From the NCBI GenBank assembly GCA_024763435.1, contig JANTFN010000071.1:1-7892 (forward strand): DNA of 7,892 bases, written 5' to 3'. The notes beneath the pieces were generated by a model. That model worked only from the letters and a program-made list of their open reading frames with translations, had not been told where the DNA came from and did not search any database. The DNA comes from Thermodesulfobacteriota bacterium (lineage in GTDB: Bacteria; Desulfobacterota; S145-22). Every line of letters begins with the position of its first letter. The first letter of the stretch is position 1. Position numbers and translations under genes: made by a program. This document shows positions 1-6,900 of this stretch, one piece after another.

Positions 1-489
1 ATGCAGAATCTTGTTAAAAAAGTTCGTGCGCAGCTTGGTAAAAATGGAAACCACACCAAACCATACTGTAAATTCAAGGGAGTAAAGATAACAAAACTGG
101 AAAAAACAAAAAAGATAGCAGGATATTCATGCAGACTTGTTGAGGTTTTTTCTAACGGTAAAAAAGTGCGGGATGTCTGGGTAACCCGTAAACTTCCAGT
201 GACAAAGGAAATTGATCTGGATAAAGCGCGGGAGAAAGAACGCAGTGTAAAACAGGTTTTCTGCGATCTCACGCGGGAAGATGATTTGGACCTCTCGCCC
301 GCTTATCAGAAAATTTTTAAAGGGGGTATCGTGGCTATGCGGATTATAACCTACGATCCGAAAGGCCTGCTTATAGAAGAAATTACAAAGGTTGTATCCG
401 GCACAATCCCCAGCCATATTTTTAAGGTTCCCGAGGGTTGTAAAAAAGTGCCCATTGAGGGATTTATGCGGCACGGTCCGGGAAAATAA
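1..489 (+). CDS. DUF4412-like protein, C-terminal part (5' end probably outside the window)
   Basis: The 162 visible residues are mostly soluble and beta-rich. Two stretches resemble the DUF4412 family: residues 36-66, a lysine-rich lead-in to IAGYSC, then VEVFSNGKK and DVWVTRKLP; and residues 108-152, GGIVAMRIITYDPKG followed by the closing IFKVPEGCKKV. Proteins of that family usually carry an N-terminal signal peptide and further beta strands, and their function is unknown. Neither a signal peptide nor those strands is visible here. The frame is open to the left edge and the ATG at base 1 coincides with that edge, so I treat it as an internal Met and the gene as partial. It lies 42 bases upstream of the HAD gene on the same strand, possibly separated by a weak terminator. 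An exported or periplasmic location is inferred. The family assignment is by eye; an unrelated hypothetical protein remains possible. Confidence 0.6.
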   Translation: MQNLVKKVRAQLGKNGNHTKPYCKFKGVKITKLEKTKKIAGYSCRLVEVFSNGKKVRDVWVTRKLPVTKEIDLDKAREKERSVKQVFCDLTREDDLDLSPAYQKIFKGGIVAMRIITYDPKGLLIEEITKVVSGTIPSHIFKVPEGCKKVPIEGFMRHGPGK

Positions 490-511
490 CCGGGATGCGC
501 CGCGCTCTTTT
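468..511 (+). terminator. possible weak terminator-like hairpin after the DUF4412-like gene
   Basis: GCGGC (468-472) can pair with GCCGC (499-503), and inside it CGGT (474-477) can pair with ACCG (489-492). The stem is interrupted by an asymmetric bulge. It is followed by the T-rich run CTCTTTT (505-511). The hairpin includes the last codons and stop of the upstream gene. It could end or attenuate transcription before the HAD gene, but the stem is short and broken and the T-run is imperfect. Confidence 0.25.
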
Positions 512-531
512 ACTTACGGGTAACCGCTGAT

Positions 532-1161
532 ATGTATCGCGGAATCATCCTTGATTGCGATGGTGTTCTTTTTGACTCATTACAGGCCAATATCGCCTTT
601 TACAATCACCTCCTCACGCATTTTAACAAGCCGCTCATGAGTGACAAACAAATTGAATTTGTTCATGCGGCAACGGCTGAAGAATCTGTCACGTATCTCT
701 TCAAAGGTGATACAGCTCTCGAAAAGGCACGTGATCTGCAGCGTCATACCGATTACAACCAGTTTATCCCTTATATGAAGCTGGCGCCCCACGCCCTGGA
801 ATCGCTGAAAATGTTGAAGGCGGAGGGGAAAATGCTTGCTATCTGCACAAATCGAAGTACAAGTATGCCGGCTATTCTAAAATACTTCGGGATTGCAGAC
901 CTCTTTGAGTGTGTTGTAACCTCCCTTGATGTAACGAGGCCCAAACCAGATCCCGAAGGCTTGTTGTCCATCCTGCAAACATTCGGTCTCGATTCTCAGG
1001 AGGCTGTTTATGTTGGAGATTCCATCATAGATCAAAAGGCGTCGCGACTTGCCGACATTCCGTTTGTTGCTTACGGGAGCCCGGGGCTTGACGCTGATTA
1101 CCATCTGCGCGATTTCAGACAGCTTGTTACCATTCAACCTTTATCAAGAGGAGAACAATAA
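532..1161 (+). CDS. HAD-superfamily hydrolase (phosphoglycolate-phosphatase-like, subfamily IA)
   Basis: This is a 209-residue cytoplasmic phosphatase of the haloacid dehalogenase superfamily. All four motifs are present: motif I DCDGVLFDS with nucleophile D8 and acid/base D10; motif II as T106 in AICTNRST; motif III as K138 in RPKPDPEG; motif IV VGDSIID with D163 and D167 for Mg2+. A helical cap lies between motifs I and II (about residues 16-85). Length and layout match the Gph/PpaX-like group, but the substrate cannot be read from sequence. Candidates are phosphoglycolate, a sugar phosphate or pyrophosphate. The start is set by motif I lying just after it. The Shine-Dalgarno match is poor, only GGG at 518-520. 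The stop codon overlaps the aldolase ATG by one base, so the two genes are co-transcribed and probably translationally coupled, which hints at a role in sugar-phosphate metabolism. Confidence 0.88.
   Translation: MYRGIILDCDGVLFDSLQANIAFYNHLLTHFNKPLMSDKQIEFVHAATAEESVTYLFKGDTALEKARDLQRHTDYNQFIPYMKLAPHALESLKMLKAEGKMLAICTNRSTSMPAILKYFGIADLFECVVTSLDVTRPKPDPEGLLSILQTFGLDSQEAVYVGDSIIDQKASRLADIPFVAYGSPGLDADYHLRDFRQLVTIQPLSRGEQ
1148..1153 (+). promoter_or_regulatory. ribosome binding site of the aldolase gene
   Basis: GAGGAG lies inside the last codons of the HAD gene, with a 7-base spacer to the ATG at 1161. It fixes the aldolase start and shows that its initiation region lies entirely within the upstream gene. 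Confidence 0.8.
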
Positions 1162-2084
1162 TGCCAGTCGTTAAAGGAATTGATGTGCTGCAAAAGGCGC
1201 ATAAGGGTAATTACGCGGTAGGGGCCTTTAACTTCAACAATATGGAAACGCTTCAGGCAATCCTGGAGGGCGCATCCGACCTTTCGGCACCCGTTATTGT
1301 AGAGGCCTCGGAAGGCGCCCTGGCCTACGCGGGTGTTACCACGCTGGTCGCGATGGTCACCTCTTTAACGGCAGCATATCCTATTCCCGTCGTGCTTCAT
1401 CTTGATCATGGCAAGGATTTCAAGGTGATTATGGCGGCCCTGAGGGCGGGGTTTACCTCGGTTATGATAGATGCCTCTTTTTATCCTTATGAAGAAAATG
1501 TTGCCCAGACGAAACGGGTCGTGGATATTGCGCACGCCATGGACGTTTCAGTCGAGGCAGAGCTTGGAAAATTAAAAGGGATTGAGGATAATGTTGCGGT
1601 TGAGGAAAGAGATGCCACGCTGATTAATCCAAAACAAGCGGTTGATTTCATCAGTAAAACTGGTATTGACTATCTGGCACCTGCCGTTGGTACCTCGCAC
1701 GGGGCCTTTAAGTACAAAGGGGATTCTAAGATAGACTTTGACCGGCTTCGAGAGGTTAAACAGCTCACAGGTTGCCCGCTTGTGCTTCACGGGGCCTCTG
1801 GGGTTCCCCGGTCCCTTGTTGAAAAGGCACAGAAATATGGTGCTGACTTGAAAGGGGCGAAGGGTGTTACGGATGATGTCCTGAAAGAGGCGGTTTCTAA
1901 TGGAATTAATAAGGTCAATACAGACACGGATCTTCGAATCGCAACGCTGGGGGCCATCCGGGAGGTTCTCACGAAGCAGCCCGATGTTATCGACCCGAGA
2001 AAGATCCTGGGACCAGCGAGAGAGGCAATGAAAGAGGTTGTAAAATCACGCATTCAGCTTCTCGGATCTGCGGGCAAGGCGTAA
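1161..2084 (+). CDS. fba: class II fructose-1,6-bisphosphate aldolase (class IIB type)
   Basis: The enzyme reversibly cleaves fructose 1,6-bisphosphate to dihydroxyacetone phosphate and glyceraldehyde 3-phosphate in glycolysis and gluconeogenesis in the cytoplasm. The 307-residue length is typical of the zinc-dependent class IIB family. The metal and catalytic residues are in place: HLDHG gives catalytic D82 and zinc ligand H83; EAELG gives E134; GTSHGAF gives H180; LVLHGASG gives H210. The phosphate-binding segment NTDTDLR follows at 253-259. The C-terminus (GPAREAMKEVVKSR, 284-297) closely resembles what I recall of the Thermus class IIB enzyme. A related ketose-bisphosphate aldolase (tagatose type) is the main alternative, but the AFKYKG segment after H180 and the close fit to known FBP aldolases favour fructose bisphosphate. 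The gene follows the HAD phosphatase with a one-base overlap and is followed 25 bases later by ssb. No separate promoter is visible. Confidence 0.95.
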   Translation: MPVVKGIDVLQKAHKGNYAVGAFNFNNMETLQAILEGASDLSAPVIVEASEGALAYAGVTTLVAMVTSLTAAYPIPVVLHLDHGKDFKVIMAALRAGFTSVMIDASFYPYEENVAQTKRVVDIAHAMDVSVEAELGKLKGIEDNVAVEERDATLINPKQAVDFISKTGIDYLAPAVGTSHGAFKYKGDSKIDFDRLREVKQLTGCPLVLHGASGVPRSLVEKAQKYGADLKGAKGVTDDVLKEAVSNGINKVNTDTDLRIATLGAIREVLTKQPDVIDPRKILGPAREAMKEVVKSRIQLLGSAGKA

Positions 2085-2095
2085 CCTTAAAATAT

Positions 2096-2101
2096 GGAGG
2101 G
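2096..2101 (+). promoter_or_regulatory. ribosome binding site of ssb
   Basis: GGAGGG lies in the 25-base gap after fba, with an 8-base spacer to the ATG at 2110. It is a near-consensus Shine-Dalgarno sequence. The gap is too short to hold a convincing separate promoter as well, so ssb is probably read through from fba or from a promoter inside fba. Confidence 0.75.
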
Positions 2102-2109
2102 AAATTACA

Positions 2110-2532
2110 ATGGCCAGTGTAAATAAAGTTATCCTTATTGGAAATCTTGGCAAGGACCCTGAAGTTCGTTACACAGCGGACGGGACAGCGGTAGCATCAT
2201 TCAGCATAGCCACTTCTCAGCGCTGGACAAATAAAGACGGTGAGCGGGTTGAACGCACGGAATGGCACAAGATTGTTGCCTGGAGAAAACTGGGAGAAAT
2301 ATGCGGGCAATACCTTTCCAAGGGAAAACAAGTTTATATCGAAGGACGGATTCAAACACGGTCATGGGAAGACAAGGACGGGAATAAACGATGGACAACA
2401 GAGATTGTTGCCCAGACGATGCAGATGCTGGGCCGTGTCGGGGATGTTGCTGATATGCAGGGCAGTGGAAAACCGGCTGCCCAGGAAGACCTGTCGGATG
2501 GAACGCCCCTTGATGATGATATCCCCTTTTAA
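2110..2532 (+). CDS. ssb: single-stranded DNA-binding protein
   Basis: SSB coats single-stranded DNA as a tetramer during replication, recombination and repair, and recruits partner proteins through its C-terminal tip. The 140 residues show the usual plan. An OB fold covers about 4-108 and begins NKVILIGNLGKDPEVRYT. It contains the TEWHKIVAW segment with W52 and W58 and the KGKQVYIEGRI strand. A short, flexible, polar linker (about 109-133) leads to the acidic tip DDDIPF, the conserved protein-interaction peptide. The linker is short compared with E. coli SSB (178 residues) but normal for this family in many other bacteria. The start is supported by a strong ribosome binding site. It is the last gene of the rightward block and converges with rodA across 33 bases. 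Confidence 0.97.
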   Translation: MASVNKVILIGNLGKDPEVRYTADGTAVASFSIATSQRWTNKDGERVERTEWHKIVAWRKLGEICGQYLSKGKQVYIEGRIQTRSWEDKDGNKRWTTEIVAQTMQMLGRVGDVADMQGSGKPAAQEDLSDGTPLDDDIPF

Positions 2533-2552
2533 TTCCCGGGGGGAGGAGTGGA

Positions 2553-2596
2553 GCAACACGCTGATTTAATAGGTTGAAACCGGATAGGCGTGTTGC
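2553..2596. repeat. 9-bp perfect inverted repeat at the ssb/rodA convergent junction
   Basis: GCAACACGC (2553-2561) and its exact reverse complement GCGTGTTGC (2588-2596) flank a 26-base loop containing the rodA stop codon. The right arm lies in the last rodA codons (Gln-His-Ala region). The location suits a two-way terminator for convergent genes, but no T-run follows on either strand and the loop is long, so function is uncertain. A second weak pairing, TCCCC (2522-2526) with GGGGA (2540-2544), lies just upstream across the ssb stop. Confidence 0.35.
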
Positions 2597-3684
2597 CGCA
2601 TACGGATACTCATCAAAATTCCTATGGCGAAGAGATTAGTCATGGTCGCGGAGCCACCATAACTGAAAAAGGGCAGGGGGATACCCACAACCGGCATAAT
2701 ACCGATGACCATGCCGATATTGATAACAATCTGCCAGAAAAACATCGCTGTTATGCCAACGGCAACGACTTCACCGAAACGATTTTTGGCTTGCCTGGCA
2801 ATTTCGAGGCCCCAGACAATCAGTAATCCCAGCAGAGCAATTGCGATAAGGCTCCCCATGAAGCCCCACTCTTCCGCGAGAACGGAAAAGACAAAGTCCG
2901 TATGATGCTCCGGCAGGAACTGAAGTTTACACTGAGTGCCCTGCAAAAATCCCTTTCCCCAGACCCCCCCGGAGCCCACCGCGATTTTGGACTGGATGAT
3001 GTGATAACCAGCGCCCAGCGGGTCCCTGTCGGGGTTGATGAACGTCAGAAGCCGGGCCTTTTGATAGGGTTTTAGAAATCCCCACAGAAGGGGGAGGGCT
3101 GCCAGCCCTGCGCCCGTCAGCGCAAAAAAAAGCTTTATTGAAATTCCCTCGTAGAGCATAATGGAAATAAAAATAAGTAGAAGTAAAATGGCCGTGCCGA
3201 GATCTGGTTGTTTGATAATAAGTCCAACGGGAATAACCGTCAGGATGATGGGAATAAGCAGGTCGGGCAACGCCAAAACCTCCATGTTCTTTTTCGCGTC
3301 ATAGTAATATCCCAGCACCAGAATAAGGGATAACTTGGCCAGTTCGGAGGGTTGGAGAGAAACAGGTCCCAACCTTATCCAGCGTTGTGCGCCAGCGCTG
3401 ATCATGCCATAGATGTCGACAATCAGCAGGAGAATCAGGGAAATAATGTAAAAAATAACGGCATTTTCTTTGTAAAACTTATTGCTGATGCACAATGCCA
3501 CGGCCATGACAATGATGCCGAGGAAACTCCAGTAAATCTGGTGCATAAAATAGGTATTTGAGACCACATTTTTCTCAGAGGTCGCACTGTAAAGGTTAAT
3601 CAATCCCGCCGCGAGGATTAAAAAAATTAAAATTGTAAATCCCCAATCGATATTTTTGAATAATTTACGGTCAATCTGCAGCAT
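2566..3684 (-). CDS. rodA: rod-shape-determining SEDS peptidoglycan glycosyltransferase RodA
   Basis: RodA is the inner-membrane SEDS-family glycosyltransferase that polymerises lipid II into glycan strands during side-wall growth, working with PBP2. The 372 residues form about ten hydrophobic segments, as usual. Family signatures are visible: GAQRWIRLGPVSLQPSELAK (98-117) with the conserved E114 and K117; KQPDLGTA (158-165); the large periplasmic loop from NPDRDPLGAGYH (217-228) through QSKIAVGSGG to FLPEHHTDFVF (256-266), with the catalytic-type Asp at D263; and PFFSYGGSA (338-346) before the last membrane helix. FtsW, its division paralogue, is excluded by the mrdA/mre context and the RodA-like length. 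The ATG overlaps the mrdA stop by one base (TGATG). It is the last gene of the operon; the C-terminal codons take part in the inverted repeat at the convergent junction. Confidence 0.97.
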   Translation of the reverse strand: MLQIDRKLFKNIDWGFTILIFLILAAGLINLYSATSEKNVVSNTYFMHQIYWSFLGIIVMAVALCISNKFYKENAVIFYIISLILLLIVDIYGMISAGAQRWIRLGPVSLQPSELAKLSLILVLGYYYDAKKNMEVLALPDLLIPIILTVIPVGLIIKQPDLGTAILLLLIFISIMLYEGISIKLFFALTGAGLAALPLLWGFLKPYQKARLLTFINPDRDPLGAGYHIIQSKIAVGSGGVWGKGFLQGTQCKLQFLPEHHTDFVFSVLAEEWGFMGSLIAIALLGLLIVWGLEIARQAKNRFGEVVAVGITAMFFWQIVINIGMVIGIMPVVGIPLPFFSYGGSATMTNLFAIGILMSIRMRQHAYPVSTY

Positions 3685-5510
3685 CAGTATTGCTCCTCGC
3701 CATCAAAAAAGGCCCTTAAAAATTTCCCCGCGATGGGTGCCGCCGCTGATCCGCCATGCCCGCCATGTTCAACCAGGACGCTCATAGCAATGACCGGCTG
3801 ATCGCTTGGGGCAAATGCCACAAACCACGCGTGGTCTCGAAGATGTACAGCCACTTTCTTGTGGGATAATTTGTCCCTTTTGATTCGCACAACCTGTGCT
3901 GTTCCGGTTTTACCACTTACACTGATATCCTTCAGACGTGCCCTGCGTGCTGTGCCATGCGGCTCATTGACCACACCCCATAACCCGGATTTTACAATTT
4001 TCAGGGTTTTTTCAGAAAGGGGTAACCGTGATCGGATTTCAGCCTTACATTTTTTTAGCGTTTTTCCCCCAATATCCACAATCTTGCTCACGACAAGGGG
4101 GCGCAGGAGTTTTCCGTCATTGGCCACAGACGCCATCAGCATTGCCATTTGAAGAGGTGTCGCAAGGACATATCCCTGCCCGATAGCAATCGATAGGGTT
4201 TCTCCCTGATACCAGGGTTCATGAAAGCGTTTTCTTTTCCAGCGGCTGTCCGGGATCAATCCTCCCTTTTCGCCCGGTAGTTGGATGCCCGTAGGTTTTC
4301 CAAGTCCGAAGGCCCTCGAATAAAAGGCCAGCCTGTCCACGCCAAGCCGTAGCCCAACCTGATAAAAAAAGACATCACATGACCCTACAATCGCCTGGTG
4401 AATAGAAATGTTCCCATGGCCTGATTTTTTCCAGCACCGGTAACTTCGATGCCCGAATCTTAGATAACCGGGACAAAAAAGGATTGTATCCGGCTGGATG
4501 ACACCTTCTTCCAAACCCCCGGAAGCCGTGACGATTTTATAGGTGGATCCGGGGGGATAGGTGCCCTGAATGGCCCTGTCCTGAAGGGGGTGGAGGGGAT
4601 TTTTCGCAAGTGCCCGCCACTGAAGGGGTGTAATCCCGGTTGTAAAAAGATTTGGATCGAAATTTGGGTGACTTACCATGGCCAGGATTTCGCCGGTTTC
4701 TGCGTTAACAGCGACTGCGGCGCCCGCCTTATCTGCCATCAGTTCTTCAAGCTTTTTTTGAAGAAATATAGAAATGGTCAGATAGATATTATGGCCTGGA
4801 ATCGGTGCCACACGGTCCAGGGTTTTCATCTCTCTGCCATTCGCGTCAACTTCAACCTGATAACCTCCCTTTTCCCCTCTGAGTTCTTTTTCCAGCGTTT
4901 TTTCTATGCCGTATTTTCCTATGTAATCCCCGGGGCTATACACATTTTTCTCTTTTTTTTGGTATTTTTTAAGCTCTCTTTGATTAATTTCACCAATATA
5001 TCCAAGCAGATGAGAAGCCAGTTCGCCGTATAAATAGTGCCGTCTGGAGCGTATTAGAATTTCAAGACCTGGAAATTCCGCGAGATGCGTCTGAAGACGC
5101 GCAACTTCAAGAATGCCCAGATTTTTTTTGATAACTCTTGCCTGAAAAGGCGCAAAATATGCCCGTTTCTTCAGCCTTTTTCTGATTTCTTTTTCATCTA
5201 TCCACAAGGCCTGCTTGAGAAAAGAAAACAACGCATGGGGGTCCTTGATATCTTCCGGTACAATTGCCGCGCAATACGAAGGCCTGTTATCAACAAGAAG
5301 GACCCCATTTCTGTCAAAAATTAACCCCCGGCTTGCGGGAATAGATTTCAAGCGAATCCGGTTATTTATGGAAAGGCGCTGATAGGTTTGATACTGATAG
5401 ACTTGGAGATACCAGAGCCTGAGGCCGATTCCGAGGAAGACCAGAAAAACAATGATGACAGGAAGAACGGCCCGAATTAATTTTAAACGGCCTTCATGAC
5501 GGGGCGTCAT
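3684..5510 (-). CDS. mrdA: penicillin-binding protein 2 (elongation-specific peptidoglycan transpeptidase)
   Basis: This is a class B penicillin-binding protein of 608 residues that crosslinks peptidoglycan in the periplasm as partner of RodA. A short basic cytoplasmic N-terminus precedes one membrane anchor (about 14-36). The pedestal domain begins with NNRIRLKSIPASRGLIFDRN (49-68), the usual class B start motif. The transpeptidase domain holds all active-site motifs: SxxK as S322-T-Y-K325, with S322 the acylated serine; SxD as S377-C-D379, the PBP2 form of SxN; and KTGTAQ at 534-539. PGDYIGKYGIEK (193-204) is also typical of PBP2. The division paralogue FtsI is unlikely given the SxD motif and mre/rodA context. 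The start overlaps the mreD stop in an ATGA arrangement with no good Shine-Dalgarno sequence, suggesting translation coupled to mreD. All key residues are intact. Confidence 0.97.
   Translation of the reverse strand: MTPRHEGRLKLIRAVLPVIIVFLVFLGIGLRLWYLQVYQYQTYQRLSINNRIRLKSIPASRGLIFDRNGVLLVDNRPSYCAAIVPEDIKDPHALFSFLKQALWIDEKEIRKRLKKRAYFAPFQARVIKKNLGILEVARLQTHLAEFPGLEILIRSRRHYLYGELASHLLGYIGEINQRELKKYQKKEKNVYSPGDYIGKYGIEKTLEKELRGEKGGYQVEVDANGREMKTLDRVAPIPGHNIYLTISIFLQKKLEELMADKAGAAVAVNAETGEILAMVSHPNFDPNLFTTGITPLQWRALAKNPLHPLQDRAIQGTYPPGSTYKIVTASGGLEEGVIQPDTILFCPGYLRFGHRSYRCWKKSGHGNISIHQAIVGSCDVFFYQVGLRLGVDRLAFYSRAFGLGKPTGIQLPGEKGGLIPDSRWKRKRFHEPWYQGETLSIAIGQGYVLATPLQMAMLMASVANDGKLLRPLVVSKIVDIGGKTLKKCKAEIRSRLPLSEKTLKIVKSGLWGVVNEPHGTARRARLKDISVSGKTGTAQVVRIKRDKLSHKKVAVHLRDHAWFVAFAPSDQPVIAMSVLVEHGGHGGSAAAPIAGKFLRAFFDGEEQY
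3693..3698 (-). promoter_or_regulatory. ribosome binding site of rodA
   Basis: Read on the minus strand, GAGGAG lies within the last mrdA codons, with an 8-base spacer to the rodA ATG at 3684. It supports that start and lets rodA initiate independently, despite the TGATG overlap with mrdA. Confidence 0.75.
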
Positions 5511-6037
5511 TGCGCGGGTCTGTTTGATAAAGCAAAATGGCGAAAGGTAATGATATTAAAAATCCAGAACAAAGGACAGACAATCACGGCGGTGAGTAAA
5601 GACTGGTACAAGACAAGTCCAATCAGTTCTGAAACGGGATAAATTCTCCCCTGGGCCAGGTAAATTTCCAGGGCAAAAACACTGCCAAGAAGGAATTCAA
5701 GAACAAAAGAGAGGAGGATTAAGTAACCCAAAGTCTTCATTTGTATGTAAGAGGAAACAAGACGTATTCCTTCAAAGATAAGGCCGTAAAAAACTATATA
5801 TTTAATTGGGGACGAAGAAAAAGCCCCCATATAAGCCCCGGCAAATACGGCCAGGGACATTCCCACGCCAGGAGACAGAAAAAGAGCCCCGTAAAGGGTC
5901 AAGACCAGCCCAAGATCGGGTAAAATCCAGTGCCGTGGGACAAGGTAAGGTATCACAAGGGAAAAAAAGATAAAGGCACTGCCGAGAAAAAATACAGTTT
6001 TAAGCGACTCTGAAAGACTTGTATTATCGCTTTTCAT
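5507..6037 (-). CDS. mreD: rod-shape-determining membrane protein MreD
   Basis: MreD is a small integral inner-membrane protein that links MreC to the rest of the elongasome; its biochemical activity is unknown. The 176 residues are very hydrophobic, with five to six membrane segments at roughly 14-33, 38-54, 57-75, 78-97, 102-126 and 138-163. The segment RHWILPDLGLVLTLYGAL (35-52) is the usual family mark, and length is normal. I place the start at the ATG at 6037. An in-frame ATG at 6046 would add three residues (MFF), but the only Shine-Dalgarno match, AGGA at 6047-6050, abuts that ATG and sits nine bases from the 6037 one. The gene overlaps the mreC 3' end by 14 bases in another frame, and its stop overlaps the mrdA start by four bases. 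The family is weakly conserved in sequence, so position between mreC and mrdA is a large part of the identification. Confidence 0.92.
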   Translation of the reverse strand: MKSDNTSLSESLKTVFFLGSAFIFFSLVIPYLVPRHWILPDLGLVLTLYGALFLSPGVGMSLAVFAGAYMGAFSSSPIKYIVFYGLIFEGIRLVSSYIQMKTLGYLILLSFVLEFLLGSVFALEIYLAQGRIYPVSELIGLVLYQSLLTAVIVCPLFWIFNIITFRHFALSNRPAQ

Positions 6038-6893
6038 GAAAAACATTCCTGGTCGCGGTCATTGATTCCTGGGGTTTTGTGAGGACATACACCTCTTCAA
6101 GTTTATTAAAATCAGTTGCCGGGAGCAGCTCCGCTTCCTGGAACAGCCCATAAGATTTCCTTTCCACCTTTTGAATCGTTCCGATAAGAAGTCCTCTCGG
6201 GAAACGACTGCCAAGGCCGGAAGTTACCACTACGTCCCCCACTTCGATATTTTCGGAGCGCAGGACGTTGAAAATTCTGCATCGTCCTTTCAGCAGACCG
6301 CCGGCAACCCCGCGGCTTCTGGTCCGTTGAACAATCGCGTCAACCCTGCAGTTGTAATGCGTAACAACCATGACCGTGGAAACAAGATAGGTCGCCTTAA
6401 AAACATAACCGACGACCCCTTTTTCGCTGATAACCGGCATTCCCTGGTGAATGCCGTCTTTTGTGCCTTTGTCAATCACAAGGGTGTCCATCCAGGGCGT
6501 TGGCGAACTGGCAATAATCTCCGCCGGAAGTAACGGTGATTTAATTTGCTGGCGGAAGTCCAGGAGCTTTCGCAGTCTTTTGTTTTCCTTTTCGAGTTCC
6601 TTAAGCTTGACTGTCTCTCCTTCAAGAGAGGCTACCCGGTGTTTAAGGGCATCATTTTCTTTCCGGGTATCCACCAGATAAAAATAATGATCGAAAACCC
6701 GGGTTGCCTCCTTTGTCGTAACCGTGAGGGCCTTTTGAAAGGGAAACGCGATGTTTAAAAGGACCTGATCGACAAAAAAGGTGGCGCGACCCCGTCGTGA
6801 CAGAAACCACAGGAAAACACCAACGGCTATAATGAAAAGGCAGAAGCCCCTGAAAAGTTTTTTTCTAACCCTGAGGGTCGGCTGACGTGCCAT
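6024..6893 (-). CDS. mreC: rod-shape-determining protein MreC
   Basis: MreC is a bitopic inner-membrane protein whose periplasmic domain self-assembles and activates PBP2/RodA. The 289 residues show the family layout. A basic cytoplasmic N-terminus (RVRKK) is followed by one membrane helix (about 14-31) and a coiled coil (about 75-112; the heptad-like run ends in ELEKENKRLRKLLDFR). The beta-rich periplasmic domain (about 121-272) contains WMDTLVIDKGTKDGIHQGMPV, SRGVAGGL, GDVVVTSGLGSRFPRGLLIG and EAELLPATDFNKLEEVYVL segments typical of MreC. A short charged tail (273-289) follows; its last codons overlap mreD. The ATG lies five bases after the mreB stop, and its Shine-Dalgarno sequence overlaps that stop, so translation is probably coupled to mreB. 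Confidence 0.96.
   Translation of the reverse strand: MARQPTLRVRKKLFRGFCLFIIAVGVFLWFLSRRGRATFFVDQVLLNIAFPFQKALTVTTKEATRVFDHYFYLVDTRKENDALKHRVASLEGETVKLKELEKENKRLRKLLDFRQQIKSPLLPAEIIASSPTPWMDTLVIDKGTKDGIHQGMPVISEKGVVGYVFKATYLVSTVMVVTHYNCRVDAIVQRTRSRGVAGGLLKGRCRIFNVLRSENIEVGDVVVTSGLGSRFPRGLLIGTIQKVERKSYGLFQEAELLPATDFNKLEEVYVLTKPQESMTATRNVFHEKR
6047..6050 (-). promoter_or_regulatory. Shine-Dalgarno site deciding the mreD start
   Basis: AGGA on the minus strand, inside the mreC 3' end, directly abuts the ATG at 6046 and has a nine-base spacer to the ATG at 6037. Normal spacing favours the downstream ATG. It is a short match, so the choice is moderate. Confidence 0.5.
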
Positions 6894-6900
6894 CCTTCCT
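6894..6900 (-). promoter_or_regulatory. ribosome binding site of mreC overlapping the mreB stop
   Basis: AGGAAGG on the minus strand directly precedes the mreC ATG at 6893, and its first two bases are the last two of the mreB TAG. The AGGA core is only three bases from the ATG, closer than ideal. No alternative ATG nearby is better placed. Confidence 0.55.

Noticed and set aside
1499..2419. 14-base direct repeat TGTTGCCCAGACGA in fba (1499-1512) and ssb (2406-2419)
   Set aside because: Both copies are ordinary coding sequence that happens to encode Val-Ala-Gln-Thr in each protein. There is no further copy or flanking similarity, so chance is the best explanation.
2240..2569. 109-codon plus-strand frame overlapping ssb and running past its stop
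   Set aside because: It is a +1-frame shadow of ssb. The ssb frame is intact from start to the conserved acidic tip, so neither a frameshift nor a second gene is needed.
4590..5033. Long open frame of 147 codons on the plus strand, antisense to mrdA
   Set aside because: It lies wholly inside the well-supported PBP2 gene, its translation is cysteine- and phenylalanine-rich with no recognisable domain, and there is no sign of independent coding. Long antisense frames are common opposite such genes.
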